DNA from: Flavobacterium endoglycinae
GTDB lineage: Bacteria; Bacteroidota; Bacteroidia; Flavobacteriales; Flavobacteriaceae
Reading direction: 5' to 3'
NCBI RefSeq assembly: GCF_017352115.1
Contig: NZ_CP071448.1
Location: 868,001-932,000 of the forward strand
Length of the DNA stretch: 64,000 nucleotides
Position numbers and translations under genes: made by a program. The notes beneath the pieces are model-generated. The model was not told the origin of the DNA, did not search any database, and saw only the letters and a program-made list of their open reading frames with translations. This document shows, piece after piece, positions 55,636 through 64,000 of this stretch (positions are counted from its first letter, which is position 1; each line of letters begins with the position of its first letter).

Positions 55636-56319
55636 ATGTCACAAACCGTACTATCTCTTAAAGAAGTCACTATATATCAGGAAGGAAGAAAAATTATCTC
55701 TCATATTAACTTAGACGTTGAACACGGCGAGTTTATCTACATCATCGGAAAAACAGGTTCAGGAAAAAGTACTTTCTTAAAAACTTTATATGCTGATCTT
55801 CCATTACTTGAAGGCGAAGGTCATATCGTTGAATTTGATTTGGCTTCCTTAAAAGAAAAAGACATTCCGTATTTGAGACGTAAAATTGGTATCGTTTTCC
55901 AAGATTTTAAATTACTTCCAGATCGTTCTATAAAAGACAATATGCTTTTTGTTCTTAAAGCTACTGGATGGACTGAAAAAGAGGCTATGCAGCACAAAAT
56001 CGATGAAGTTTTAGACAAAGTTGGAATGAAAGATTTCTTAAACAAAATGCCTCATCAGCTTTCTGGCGGAGAACAGCAGCGTGTAGCTATTGCAAGAGCA
56101 CTTTTGAATGATCCTGAATTTATCCTAGCCGATGAACCAACCGGAAACCTTGATCCGCAGACAAGTTCTGAAGTATTGGAAGTTTTAAAAGCGATTAACG
56201 CTGCAGGAAAAACGGTTATCATGGCTACTCACGATTATGCTTTATTAATGAAATTCCCATCTAAAACATTAAAATGTGAAGATGAAAGAATTTTTGAAGT
56301 GGTGCAAAGAAGTGTATAA
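55636..56319 (+). CDS. ftsE: Cell division ATP-binding protein FtsE
   Basis: 227 residues. ABC ATPase motifs complete: Walker A GKTGSGKST (38-46), signature LSGGEQQ (142-148), Walker B FILADE (162-167) and a switch His in ATHDYAL. The FtsE/LolD-like branch is indicated by the DFKLLPDRSIKDN segment. With the membrane partner FtsX it would activate peptidoglycan hydrolases at the septum. FtsX is not next to it; instead a glycosyltransferase starts on the last base of its stop codon. The gene is divergent from the large TPR gene. Confidence 0.92.
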   Translation: MSQTVLSLKEVTIYQEGRKIISHINLDVEHGEFIYIIGKTGSGKSTFLKTLYADLPLLEGEGHIVEFDLASLKEKDIPYLRRKIGIVFQDFKLLPDRSIKDNMLFVLKATGWTEKEAMQHKIDEVLDKVGMKDFLNKMPHQLSGGEQQRVAIARALLNDPEFILADEPTGNLDPQTSSEVLEVLKAINAAGKTVIMATHDYALLMKFPSKTLKCEDERIFEVVQRSV

Positions 56320-57200
56320 TGCTTTCCATTTTAATTCCGGTTTATAATTATAATGTTTTACCGCTTGTCAGCGAACTCGTAAAGCAGTGTAATTCTTGTG
56401 GAATTAACTTTGAAGTTCTTTGTCTGGACGATGCTTCTAATCTATATGAAGAAGAAAATCAAAAAATTAATCAATTTATAAATTGTTCTTTTATTGTTTT
56501 ACCCAAAAATATAGGCCGAAGTGCGATTCGGAATTTATTAGCCGAAAAAGCCCATTATGAAAACTTATTATTTCTAGATGCTGATACAATTCCTGTTCAA
56601 GAAAATTTTATTTCAAATTATACACAAGAAATAAATCAGGAAGAAAAGATAGTTTACGGAGGTATTTTATACGAGAACATTAAACCTGAAAAAGGAAAAG
56701 TTTTAAGATGGATTTATGGAAGAAAAAGAGAAGCGTTACAAGTTTCTGATCGCATCAAAAATCCATATCTTTCTTTTTTAACTTTGAATTTTTTGATAAC
56801 AAAAAGTATCTTTTCAGAAGTTCGATTCAACGAAAATATTCCAAATCTCAGACATGAAGATACGTTATTTTCATTTGAATTAAAACAAAAACAAGCCAAG
56901 ATTATTCATATTGAGAATCCTGTTTTTCATTTAGGAATAGAAACCAGTGTAACTTTTTTAAAAAAGTCTGAAGAAGCTGTTTTAGGCTTAAAAAACTTAG
57001 TAGATTCAAATCTTATTTCTAAAGATTATGTAAAACTTTCGCATTATTTTCAAATGATAAAAAATTATCAACTAAGTTCTATTATTTCTTTTAGTTTTAA
57101 AATCTTTAAACCTCTATTAGTCAAGCAGCTTGTAAGTAAAAAACCTTCTCTTTTACTTTTTGATATTTACCGCTTGGGATATTATTCTAGCTTAAATTAG
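56319..57200 (+). CDS. Glycosyltransferase family 2
   Basis: 293 residues. The opening SILIPVYNYN and LCLDDAS (UDP-sugar binding Asp) and the DXD motif FLDADT (Asp87, Asp89) define the GT-A fold of GT2. It should transfer a sugar from a nucleotide-sugar donor at the cytoplasmic membrane. Start overlaps the ftsE stop (TAATG), so translation is coupled. Its 3' end overlaps that of the convergent GT4 gene by 14 bp. Acceptor and donor are unknown; position links it to the surface-glycan cluster. Confidence 0.92.
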   Translation: MLSILIPVYNYNVLPLVSELVKQCNSCGINFEVLCLDDASNLYEEENQKINQFINCSFIVLPKNIGRSAIRNLLAEKAHYENLLFLDADTIPVQENFISNYTQEINQEEKIVYGGILYENIKPEKGKVLRWIYGRKREALQVSDRIKNPYLSFLTLNFLITKSIFSEVRFNENIPNLRHEDTLFSFELKQKQAKIIHIENPVFHLGIETSVTFLKKSEEAVLGLKNLVDSNLISKDYVKLSHYFQMIKNYQLSSIISFSFKIFKPLLVKQLVSKKPSLLLFDIYRLGYYSSLN

Positions 57201-58272
57201 CTTTTACAATTTCTTCAAAGAAATTTTTCCATTGATCCATAATAAGGTCAATATCATATTTCTGAACGCTTTCTTGGGCTTTGTGTCCCATTTTTTTGCG
57301 TAAAATTTCGTCTTCCATTAATAAACTTACTTTTTCAACAAAAGATTTTTCATTCTCTTCTTCAATAAGAAATCCATTCTCGTTATTCCTAATAATCGCT
57401 TTTGGTCCAACAGGACAATCATAAGCTATGCAAGGAAGACCAACAGACATTGCTTCTATCAATACCATTGGCAGCGCTTCATTTCTCGAAGTCATTACTA
57501 ATATCGAGGCAGCTTGATACACTTCCTGAATATTATGTACTGGATTAGAGAAAGTGACATTATTAATCTGTTGTTTTTCAAACTGAAGTGTTTTGTTAGG
57601 CTTTCCAAAAATTTCCAATGTCCATTCTGGATGTTTTTGTGTTATAAGTGGCCATATTTTCAATATTCTGTCAATCCCTTTTTCATAGGAATGTCTGGCA
57701 ATCATTATGATCTTCTTTTCTTCCAGTTTAGCAGTTTGAGAAACCTTGAACCACAACGGATTAGAAATTATTCTTCCATTTTTAATGGACCATTCTTTTA
57801 AACTTTCCTTAGATAATGCAACAAAAAACAAAAATTTAGAAGCACAGTAATTCCGGTATTCATATTTTAACTTACCTGTAAATCTTCCAAAAAAAGTTTT
57901 TCTATATTCATTAAATCTTGAACCGTGAGCTTCAAATATAACAGGAACATCTGTTTTTAAAAATAATGGAATTGAAAACGATTTTAAGGCAAAATCACAA
58001 ACTATTATACAATCAGGTTTCAAAAGACTAATATGCTTTTGAAGTTGCTTTTTATATTCAAACAAATTTAAAAGTTTCCCTTTTTTTAATGAAATATCAT
58101 AAAATCTTATAGCTCTATTAAATTCGAAAAATACGTCTGAATCTCCATCATTCTGTGTAATTATAGAAATTTGGTAATTCCATTTTTCTATTAAATAATT
58201 GGTTTTTACAGAAAGTACTCTTTGAATTCCTCCTTCTTCATTAATCCTTTGAGTGATGTATAATAGTTTCAT
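57187..58272 (-). CDS. Glycosyltransferase family 4
   Basis: 361 residues. N-terminal GT-B half opens LLYITQRINEEGGIQRV with a glycine-rich loop. The C-terminal donor half has RHSYEKGIDRILKIW, then TSRNEALPMVLIEAMSVGLPCIAYDCPVGP (E-x7-E type: NEALPMVLIEAM), diagnostic of GT4. Its ATG overlaps the stop of the FdtA-like gene by ATGA, so the two are translationally coupled. It is a retaining glycosyltransferase, most likely adding one sugar of a surface polysaccharide. Confidence 0.92.
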   Translation of the reverse strand: MKLLYITQRINEEGGIQRVLSVKTNYLIEKWNYQISIITQNDGDSDVFFEFNRAIRFYDISLKKGKLLNLFEYKKQLQKHISLLKPDCIIVCDFALKSFSIPLFLKTDVPVIFEAHGSRFNEYRKTFFGRFTGKLKYEYRNYCASKFLFFVALSKESLKEWSIKNGRIISNPLWFKVSQTAKLEEKKIIMIARHSYEKGIDRILKIWPLITQKHPEWTLEIFGKPNKTLQFEKQQINNVTFSNPVHNIQEVYQAASILVMTSRNEALPMVLIEAMSVGLPCIAYDCPVGPKAIIRNNENGFLIEEENEKSFVEKVSLLMEDEILRKKMGHKAQESVQKYDIDLIMDQWKNFFEEIVKANLS

Positions 58273-58676
58273 TTTTTAGACATCAAAAATTTGTCATAAT
58301 CTCTTATGTAATCGTTCTCATCAAAAACATCTGACGATAAAACAAGACATACTGCTCCTGATGAAAAATCTTCAAGTTCTCGCCATAGTCCATTTACTAA
58401 ATGCAGACCAGTATCTGGCTTATTTAATAAAATTTTAGTTTTTTGAAAACCATCATCCAAAGTGACATAAAAGCTACCGCTAAGCGCCACTAAAATTTCA
58501 TGTTGCTGAATATGCGAATGTCCTCCTCTAAAAGCATTACTTGGAATATCAAAAAGATAGTAAATTCGTTTGAATTCAAAAGGCAGAATATCATTTTGTA
58601 TAAAAGCCAAATTACCACGAACGTCCTCTACTACAGGAAATTTTATATATTGAATATCATGAATTGTCGTTTTCAT
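58269..58676 (-). CDS. FdtA/QdtA family sugar 3,4-ketoisomerase (cupin)
   Basis: 135 residues, typical size. A cupin fold with the RGGHSHIQQHEILVALSGSF stretch: His53 and His55 match the catalytic pair of FdtA (GxHxH). The ending NDYIRDYDKF is also family-specific. These enzymes convert dTDP-4-keto-6-deoxyglucose into its 3-keto isomer (xylo for FdtA, ribo for QdtA); which of the two cannot be told here. The product is the substrate of the aminotransferase encoded at 61204-62280. It overlaps the GT4 gene by 4 bp. Confidence 0.9.
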   Translation of the reverse strand: MKTTIHDIQYIKFPVVEDVRGNLAFIQNDILPFEFKRIYYLFDIPSNAFRGGHSHIQQHEILVALSGSFYVTLDDGFQKTKILLNKPDTGLHLVNGLWRELEDFSSGAVCLVLSSDVFDENDYIRDYDKFLMSKK

Positions 58677-58779
58677 ATTACTATTTTAGAACATTCCTAG
58701 AAATGCTTATTGATGATATATGCTTTAGATCACAAATATTAAGTATTGATTTCTTAATTTCGTATCAAATATAACATTA

Positions 58780-59916
58780 ATGAGGATTTTACTTGTTGGC
58801 GAATATAGTCTTTTACATAATTCTTTAAAAGAGGGACTAATTGAGCTTGGTCATGAAGTTATTTTAATTGGCAATAAAGACGGTTTTAGACAGTATCCTC
58901 TAGATTATAATTTTGAACCCAAATATCTTAATCTTAAAATATTTAATATTCCTCGAAAAATAATTTATCGTTTATTTAAATTTGATTTTGCAGGATTAGA
59001 AGCGGGATTTCGTTTTTATCTTTTTCTTTCCAAATTGCAAAACTTTGATGTGGTTCAGTTTATTAATGAAGCTTCTGTAAAAACGACTTCAAATTTTGAA
59101 CTTTATCTTATGAAAAAGCTTTGTGCAACAAACAAAAAATCTTTCATGCTTTCAACTGGAATTGATTATTCTACACTGACATTTTATATTGAGAATCAAT
59201 CTAAAAAATCAATTCTTCAACCTTATTTTAAGAATCCTAAAGAAGACAAAGAATTCAAAGCTTTCTATTCTTATATCAGCAAAGGTCATCTTAAAATTCA
59301 CAACTTTATTAAAGAAAGATTCAATGGCATCATTGCAACTGATTTTGATTATGTAGAGGCAAATAGCAAAAATCCAAAATATTCAGGTTTTATTCCTTGT
59401 CCTGTTAATACCCAAAAACTCGGTTTCAAGGAACTTGTTACAAATGGAAAAATCATTATTTTTTTGGGCATAAGTAAATGGAGCTATCATCAGAAAGGGA
59501 TTGCATTTTTTGAAAAAGCTTTGGATATAATCAAAGAAAAATATCCTGACAGAGTTGAAGTAATAACTACAAATACAATTCCTTATCCCGTTTATATCGA
59601 ATTGTATAATAAGGCACATATTTTATTGGATCAGGCTTATTCCTGTGATCAAGGATACAATGCGCTTGAAGCAATGGCAAAAGGGAAAGTAGTGTTTACA
59701 GGTGCTGAATCTGAATTTGTAGAATATTACAAGATAACCGAAAAAGTATGCATTAATGCGCTCCCTGATGTTGACTACCTTGTTCAAGAATTATCTTTTC
59801 TTATAGAAAATCCTGCTGAAATTACTGCAATAGGAAAACGTGCGAGAGCTTTTATTGAGAAAGAGCATAATTATATTAAAATTGCACAGCAATATCTTGA
59901 TGTTTGGAAAAGTTAA
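58780..59916 (+). CDS. Glycosyltransferase (GT-B, family 4-like)
   Basis: 378 residues. The N-terminus RILLVGEYSLLHNSLKEGLIELGHEV is a GT-B acceptor half (shown in part: LLVGEYSLLHNSLKEG). The C-terminal half has YSCDQGYNALEAMAKGKVVFTG, a GT4-like donor site with the second Glu (shown: GYNALEAMAKGKVV). The first Glu of the GT4 E-x7-E pair is not obvious, so the subfamily is uncertain. It is divergent from fdtA and its stop overlaps that of the convergent flippase gene by 3 bp (TTAA). Substrate unknown. Confidence 0.85.
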   Translation: MRILLVGEYSLLHNSLKEGLIELGHEVILIGNKDGFRQYPLDYNFEPKYLNLKIFNIPRKIIYRLFKFDFAGLEAGFRFYLFLSKLQNFDVVQFINEASVKTTSNFELYLMKKLCATNKKSFMLSTGIDYSTLTFYIENQSKKSILQPYFKNPKEDKEFKAFYSYISKGHLKIHNFIKERFNGIIATDFDYVEANSKNPKYSGFIPCPVNTQKLGFKELVTNGKIIIFLGISKWSYHQKGIAFFEKALDIIKEKYPDRVEVITTNTIPYPVYIELYNKAHILLDQAYSCDQGYNALEAMAKGKVVFTGAESEFVEYYKITEKVCINALPDVDYLVQELSFLIENPAEITAIGKRARAFIEKEHNYIKIAQQYLDVWKS

Positions 59917-61202
59917 AATCTAATTTTTCTTAAAAAAACAGATCGAAAATAAAAAAGCAACAAAATAAAATAAATAAAATTATCCAGCGCGTATCCCATT
60001 ACAACTCCTTCGATTCCATACATTTTAATGAAATACAGACTGAAAAAATACAGAATTGCCAGCGAAAATAGTTCGGTTAGAATAAATGCAGAGGTCTTTT
60101 TTTTCGCAAAAAACTGATATCCTAAAATAAGAGAACAAACTTTAAATACATCTCCCAAAAGCTGCCAGAAAAACAAATCAGTTACAGGTAAAAAGTCTTT
60201 TGTAAAAAGTAATTGGATAATAAAATGTCTCAAAAAATATAGGATTGTCACAGCCAAGACAAACACTGGAAGAATAAATTTGTAATACTGTAAAAAAACT
60301 TTTCTCGTTTCTAAATTATTTTCGGCTTTTGCTAATTTGGGAAGAAAATAAACACTCAGAATGGTGCTGACAAACATTAAATAATATGTAGAAATTCTCG
60401 TCATCGTTTCCCAATATCCAGCTTCGTCAATTCCTAAATTCTGAATAATATGATTTCGGATTGCCAGAAATACAAAAGGTCCAAAAACAGATGAAACCAG
60501 TGCCATTAAAGAATAAGATGATAGATTTTTTAAAATCTTGAAATCAAATAAATGTAATTTTATAATCTGAAGAAATTGAATTTCTTTTTGAACCAGATAA
60601 AAGGTAATAAGAAACAACAACGCAGGTGCAATTACAATTGACATTAAAGCTCCAATAGTTTTAAATTGTAAAATCAGGAAAATGGAAGTCAACAAACCAA
60701 TGATGTTTCCGATGATGTTGATCCAGATTACTTTTTTGAATTTCCCTAAACCATTAATTACAGCTATAAAAAAAATAGAAAGTCCGTAACCTGGCAAAAC
60801 CAATGCTAAAACCTTGAAAACAAGAAGATATCCTGTGTTACTTCCAAAAATTTTATAGTTCCAATAATACGCAGTTAGAAATAAAATAGAGCTTAAAAAG
60901 ACTGCAATACAAAGCATCGTTATAAAAACGGTTGTAATTATCTTGTGGAGTTTGGTTTTACTTTGTTCATTTTCAGCGGTGTATTTTACGATTCCATTTT
61001 GAAAACCTAACGTACAAATCGTTTCAAGAGACGTTGAAAAATTACGGAGATTTCCAACAAGCGCCATTCCGTTTGGACCTACGAAAATGGCTAATATTTT
61101 TGATGTGATGAGTCCGATTCCGATTTTTAAAGCAACACTAAAACTGTTTAAAGAAGTAATCTTAAACAAACTGGTTTGAATTATTTTTCTATAAAAATTC
61201 AA
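59913..61202 (-). CDS. O-antigen/polysaccharide flippase, Wzx-like (MATE/MVF clan)
   Basis: 429 residues, about 12 hydrophobic segments; the opening FSVALKIGIGLITSKILAIFVGPNGMAL is typical of WzxE-like O-antigen translocases (shown: GLITSKILAIFVGPNGMA). It should flip lipid-linked repeat units across the inner membrane. The start codon is TTG at 61202, one base after the aminotransferase stop: the first in-frame ATG is about 45 codons inside helix 1, so TTG is required. The tight spacing implies translational coupling. Its 3' end overlaps the convergent glycosyltransferase gene. Confidence 0.88.
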   Translation of the reverse strand: MNFYRKIIQTSLFKITSLNSFSVALKIGIGLITSKILAIFVGPNGMALVGNLRNFSTSLETICTLGFQNGIVKYTAENEQSKTKLHKIITTVFITMLCIAVFLSSILFLTAYYWNYKIFGSNTGYLLVFKVLALVLPGYGLSIFFIAVINGLGKFKKVIWINIIGNIIGLLTSIFLILQFKTIGALMSIVIAPALLFLITFYLVQKEIQFLQIIKLHLFDFKILKNLSSYSLMALVSSVFGPFVFLAIRNHIIQNLGIDEAGYWETMTRISTYYLMFVSTILSVYFLPKLAKAENNLETRKVFLQYYKFILPVFVLAVTILYFLRHFIIQLLFTKDFLPVTDLFFWQLLGDVFKVCSLILGYQFFAKKKTSAFILTELFSLAILYFFSLYFIKMYGIEGVVMGYALDNFIYFILLLFYFRSVFLRKIRF

Positions 61203-61203
61203 A

Positions 61204-62280
61204 TTAATATTGATTTAAGATTTCTATAATAAAATCAATTTCCGTTTCGGTTAAAACCGGACTGATCGGCAGACTTAAAACTTCGTTGTGAATCTTTTCG
61301 GTTATGGGAAAAGATAAATGATTCCATTCCTGGAACGCGTTTTGTTTGTGAGGCGGAACTGGATAATGAATAACAGTTTGGATATTATTTTCGCTTAAAT
61401 AGTGCTGCAAATCTTCTCTATTTTCTGTTCGAACCACAAACAAATGAAAAACATGATTATTTGAAAAATTCCAAAACGGAAGTATGATTTTTTCATTTTT
61501 AATTTCAGACAAATATCGTCTTGCAATCGCTCTTCGTTTCTCGTTGTCAGCGTCTAAATTTGGTAATTTTAAATTTAAAAATCCTGCCTGTAATTCATCT
61601 AATCTTGAATTTACACCAATGTATTCGTTATAATACTTTTTCTCAGAACCATAATTCCGAAGCGTAAAAAGTACTTTTGCTAATGCCGAATCGTTTGTGG
61701 TAATTGCTCCGCCATCGCCTAAACATCCCAAGTTTTTTCCGGGATAAAAACTGTAAGCTGCTGTTGATTTTTGATTTTCTACCCCGTGAGATTGAGCAGA
61801 ATCCTGAATAATCAATAGATTATTTTTTTCTGCTATTTCATTTATTTTCTCCATTTCAGCTAATTGTCCGTATAAATGAACGACCAAAATAGCTTTTGTT
61901 TTTGAAGTAATTTTTTCTTGAATTAAATCGGGGTTTATATTGTAGGTTTCGAGTTTGGGCTCAACCAAAACAGGAACTAAATCGGCTTGTAAAATCGCCA
62001 AGATACTGGCAATATAAGTATTGGCAGGAACTATAACTTCATCACCTTTTTGAAGTTTTCCGAGTTCAATATATCCTTTAAAAATAAGTACCAAAGCATC
62101 AAATCCATTCCCAACGACAATGCAATATTTTGCTCCGCAATATTCGGCGAAAGCCTTTTCGAATGTTTCTACTTCTTTTCCTAAAATATACCAGCCGTTC
62201 TCTAAAACCGATTTCAGTTTTTGCTGAAAAGCAGTTTCATACGGTTCGTTTATTTTTTTAAGATCAAGAAAAGATATCAT
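61204..62280 (-). CDS. DegT/DnrJ/EryC1/StrS family sugar aminotransferase (FdtB/QdtB-like)
   Basis: 358 residues. PLP site: Lys182 in FYPGKNLGCLGDGGA and Asp160 in IIQDSAQSHG; GNGFDALVLIFKG and PANTYIASILAI also match. This family converts 3- or 4-keto nucleotide sugars to amino sugars. The FdtA/QdtA-like isomerase 2.5 kb away points to a 3-amino product (dTDP-Fuc3N or dTDP-Qui3N). The reaction is inferred from that pairing. The Wzx gene follows after one base. Confidence 0.9.
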   Translation of the reverse strand: MISFLDLKKINEPYETAFQQKLKSVLENGWYILGKEVETFEKAFAEYCGAKYCIVVGNGFDALVLIFKGYIELGKLQKGDEVIVPANTYIASILAILQADLVPVLVEPKLETYNINPDLIQEKITSKTKAILVVHLYGQLAEMEKINEIAEKNNLLIIQDSAQSHGVENQKSTAAYSFYPGKNLGCLGDGGAITTNDSALAKVLFTLRNYGSEKKYYNEYIGVNSRLDELQAGFLNLKLPNLDADNEKRRAIARRYLSEIKNEKIILPFWNFSNNHVFHLFVVRTENREDLQHYLSENNIQTVIHYPVPPHKQNAFQEWNHLSFPITEKIHNEVLSLPISPVLTETEIDFIIEILNQY

Positions 62281-62292
62281 TGTCGTTGTGTT

Positions 62293-63270
62293 TTAAATAA
62301 GAATATCTTCTAATTTAGTATAATTAACAGTATCAACTTCATAAAAATCGTGCACAATCGTACTAGCGCCAAAACTTTCTTTCCAATACGTTAATCCTTC
62401 GTTCAGATTTTTCCCTTGATTTTCATTTGAAATTCCAAAATCAAAAAACCGTTTTTGAGAAAATCGTTCCTCAATCAAGTAATGAAAAAGATAATCCAGA
62501 CTTCCTAAATCTTCTTTATCAGGATTTTTTGAAATATACTGGCAATGCGCTACATTTTGTGTTTCAAAAACCGTTGTTCCGCCTACAATTTCATCATCTT
62601 TATAAATATTAAACTGATGGATGTTTTCAGGAAAAAAAGATTTTAAGATATGTATTTCCTCAATTGAATGAACTGGTTTTGCGTGGTGTGTTTTTTCTAA
62701 ATTCGGAATAAGAATTTTGCTCCAAAATAATTCAAATTGATTTTCTTCTTTAATAATCAATTCGTTTGAAATAGCTTTTTTTATGCCTCTTTTTCTAATT
62801 TTAGAAATTGTTTTCTCCTGCTGCAAATCAATCACAGAAAGTGAATCACGTCTAATCAGTTTTGCTTCTGCCAAAAACAAAGCGTATAAAATTTCTTCAG
62901 AAGGTTTTAAATGGTAAATGGAAGGAAGTGTTTTAAGGAATAGTTTATCGAAATTATTTTCATCCAAAAAAAACAAAAGATTTCTAAAAATAGAAATCAC
63001 TGATTTTAGTTTTGTCTGTTCTCTATAAACAAGTCCGCCGTAAGTAAGTCCTTGATGTGAATGAATGGAATTTCCTTGTTTATTGGCAGGAAGAATCGCT
63101 TTAAGTTTTTCTTCTTCAAAAATTAAAAGCGAAAAATCTTCAAAACGATCTTTATGGTATTCCATAAAATCACGATGAAATAAAAATGTGGCATTTTTGG
63201 CCTGATTTACAAAATCGTTCCATAACGCATAATCACTTTCCTCGTATTTTTTTATGGTGTACTGACTCAC
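62293..63270 (-). CDS. FemAB-like/GNAT acyltransferase
   Basis: 325 residues, GTG start at 63270 (no earlier ATG; the next in-frame Met is 36 codons in). The first half is helical, and the second half has IVGGTTVFETQNVAHCQYISKN, GSLDYLFHYLIE and FFDFGISNENQGKNLNEGLTYWKESFGA, the pattern of the Acetyltransf_6 (BioF2-like) group (shown: FDFGISNENQGKNLNEG). It lies 12 bp upstream of the sugar aminotransferase on the same strand, where a sugar N-acyltransferase would be expected. That role is inferred; characterised FdtC/QdtC enzymes are of the unrelated left-handed helix type. Confidence 0.85.
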   Translation of the reverse strand: MSQYTIKKYEESDYALWNDFVNQAKNATFLFHRDFMEYHKDRFEDFSLLIFEEEKLKAILPANKQGNSIHSHQGLTYGGLVYREQTKLKSVISIFRNLLFFLDENNFDKLFLKTLPSIYHLKPSEEILYALFLAEAKLIRRDSLSVIDLQQEKTISKIRKRGIKKAISNELIIKEENQFELFWSKILIPNLEKTHHAKPVHSIEEIHILKSFFPENIHQFNIYKDDEIVGGTTVFETQNVAHCQYISKNPDKEDLGSLDYLFHYLIEERFSQKRFFDFGISNENQGKNLNEGLTYWKESFGASTIVHDFYEVDTVNYTKLEDILI

Positions 63271-63282
63271 TTTTACGACTTT

Positions 63283-63885
63283 TTATTTGTGGTCAAATGC
63301 TTTTAAATTCCATTTGTACTTAACTGCCAGCAACCTGATTATAATGATAACCAAAGAAGTAACGAGATATAAAATATCATCGTCTAAATTTAATTTTCTG
63401 AGACCAAAAAATACAATTCCTCCTAGAATACAGATCGTTGCATATATTTCTTCTCTAAAAACATTCGGAATTTCATTGCACAAAATATCTCTGATTACGC
63501 CGCCAAAACAAGCCGTCATAGTCCCCAGCGCAATACAAATTGCTGGATGAAGTCCCGTTAAAATCCCTCTTTCAAGACCTATTAAAGTAAAAACCCCAAG
63601 TCCGATTGTGTCAAATAAAAAAAGAGAAGTTCTAAGTTTATCAAAACTTTTTCTGAAAATAATAGCTAAAAAATACCCAAGAATAATTACGTATACATAT
63701 TGCATATCACACATCCATCCTACTGGCGTTCTGCCAATTAAAACATCTCGAAGTGTTCCTCCTCCAACTGCTGTTACAAATGCAATTATAAAAACCCCAA
63801 ACGGATCCAGCTTTTTATGCATCGCCGTTAAAGCTCCAGACATTGCAAATGCCATCGTACCAATAATATCTAATAAATGGAACAT
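63283..63885 (-). CDS. Trimeric intracellular cation (TRIC) family membrane protein (YicG/UPF0126-like)
   Basis: 200 residues with about seven hydrophobic segments. Two internal repeats share the glycine-rich motif: GTMAFAMSGALTAMHKKLDPFG ... VGGGTLRDVLIGRTP and IGLGVFTLIGLERGI ... FGGVIRDILCNEIP. This GG-x-[LI]-RD signature twice is diagnostic of TRIC family channels, which probably conduct cations or small molecules across the inner membrane. It ends 12 bp before the FemAB-like gene and probably is the first gene of that transcript. Function in the glycan context is unlikely. Confidence 0.93.
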   Translation of the reverse strand: MFHLLDIIGTMAFAMSGALTAMHKKLDPFGVFIIAFVTAVGGGTLRDVLIGRTPVGWMCDMQYVYVIILGYFLAIIFRKSFDKLRTSLFLFDTIGLGVFTLIGLERGILTGLHPAICIALGTMTACFGGVIRDILCNEIPNVFREEIYATICILGGIVFFGLRKLNLDDDILYLVTSLVIIIIRLLAVKYKWNLKAFDHK

Positions 63886-64000
63886 TTCTTTTTCTTAAGG
63901 TTCAAAGGTGATAAAGGATTAAAGAAACAAAGTTTTTAGTAATTGTTACTAAATTACATATGCTGTGTATAGAAATTGTAATCTTTCAATATCACTCTGA

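Overview
The window reads as a chromosomal segment of a Flavobacterium-like member of the Bacteroidota. Evidence: AT-rich DNA; TAnnTTTG -7 promoter elements, two with a TTG about 19-20 bp upstream; few Shine-Dalgarno sites; TonB-dependent receptors with carboxypeptidase-like N-domains; type IX secretion (T9SS) sorting domains of both types; a PorP/SprF-OmpA-adhesin trio; a fused SecDF; and LDH-like malate dehydrogenase. I see no rRNA, tRNA, CRISPR array, prophage or IS transposase. Most of the window is ordinary core genome with accessory islands.

Layout. 0-1.4 kb: DUF6265 paralogs (one cut by the window edge) and a small lipoprotein. 1.5-2.65 kb: an MFS permease. 2.9-12.4 kb: an iron-acquisition island with three siderophore-type TonB receptors, a PepSY membrane protein and a DUF4198 periplasmic protein. 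A 19-bp operator-like sequence stands in front of all three receptors and the DUF4198 gene, so they look like one regulon, probably Fur-controlled. 12.6-17.2 kb: an APC permease and a secreted S8 protease with a T9SS sorting domain. 17.35-21.2 kb: valS, a DUF1573 protein and a small lipoprotein. 21.3-27 kb: T9SS type B adhesin, PorP/SprF protein and OmpA/PD40 protein in one operon. 27.1-34.5 kb: aspartyl protease-PDZ protein, aminotransferase, folE, a four-helix-bundle gene flanked by nested inverted repeats, cysS, yidD, lgt and a PagL-like outer membrane protein. 34.6-43.9 kb: secDF, mdh, gyrB and an M16 peptidase. 44.1-47.7 kb: two adjacent asparagine synthetase genes, the downstream one with a degenerate glutaminase site. 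47.7-48.3 kb: a gene-free stretch of short palindromes. 48.3-55.4 kb: GreA-like factor, GNAT, barrel protein, PhzF and a large TPR protein. 55.6-63.9 kb: ftsE followed by a surface-glycan cluster (three glycosyltransferases, FdtA/QdtA isomerase, sugar aminotransferase, Wzx-like flippase, FemAB-like acyltransferase) and a TRIC-family channel.

I found no clearly new defence or mobile system. The best leads are the asparagine synthetase that has lost the glutaminase nucleophile and two further pocket residues next to an intact paralog, the four-site 19-bp iron-regulon operator, and the four-helix-bundle gene inside paired inverted repeats, which resembles a stand-alone relative of the 23S rRNA intervening-sequence cassette.
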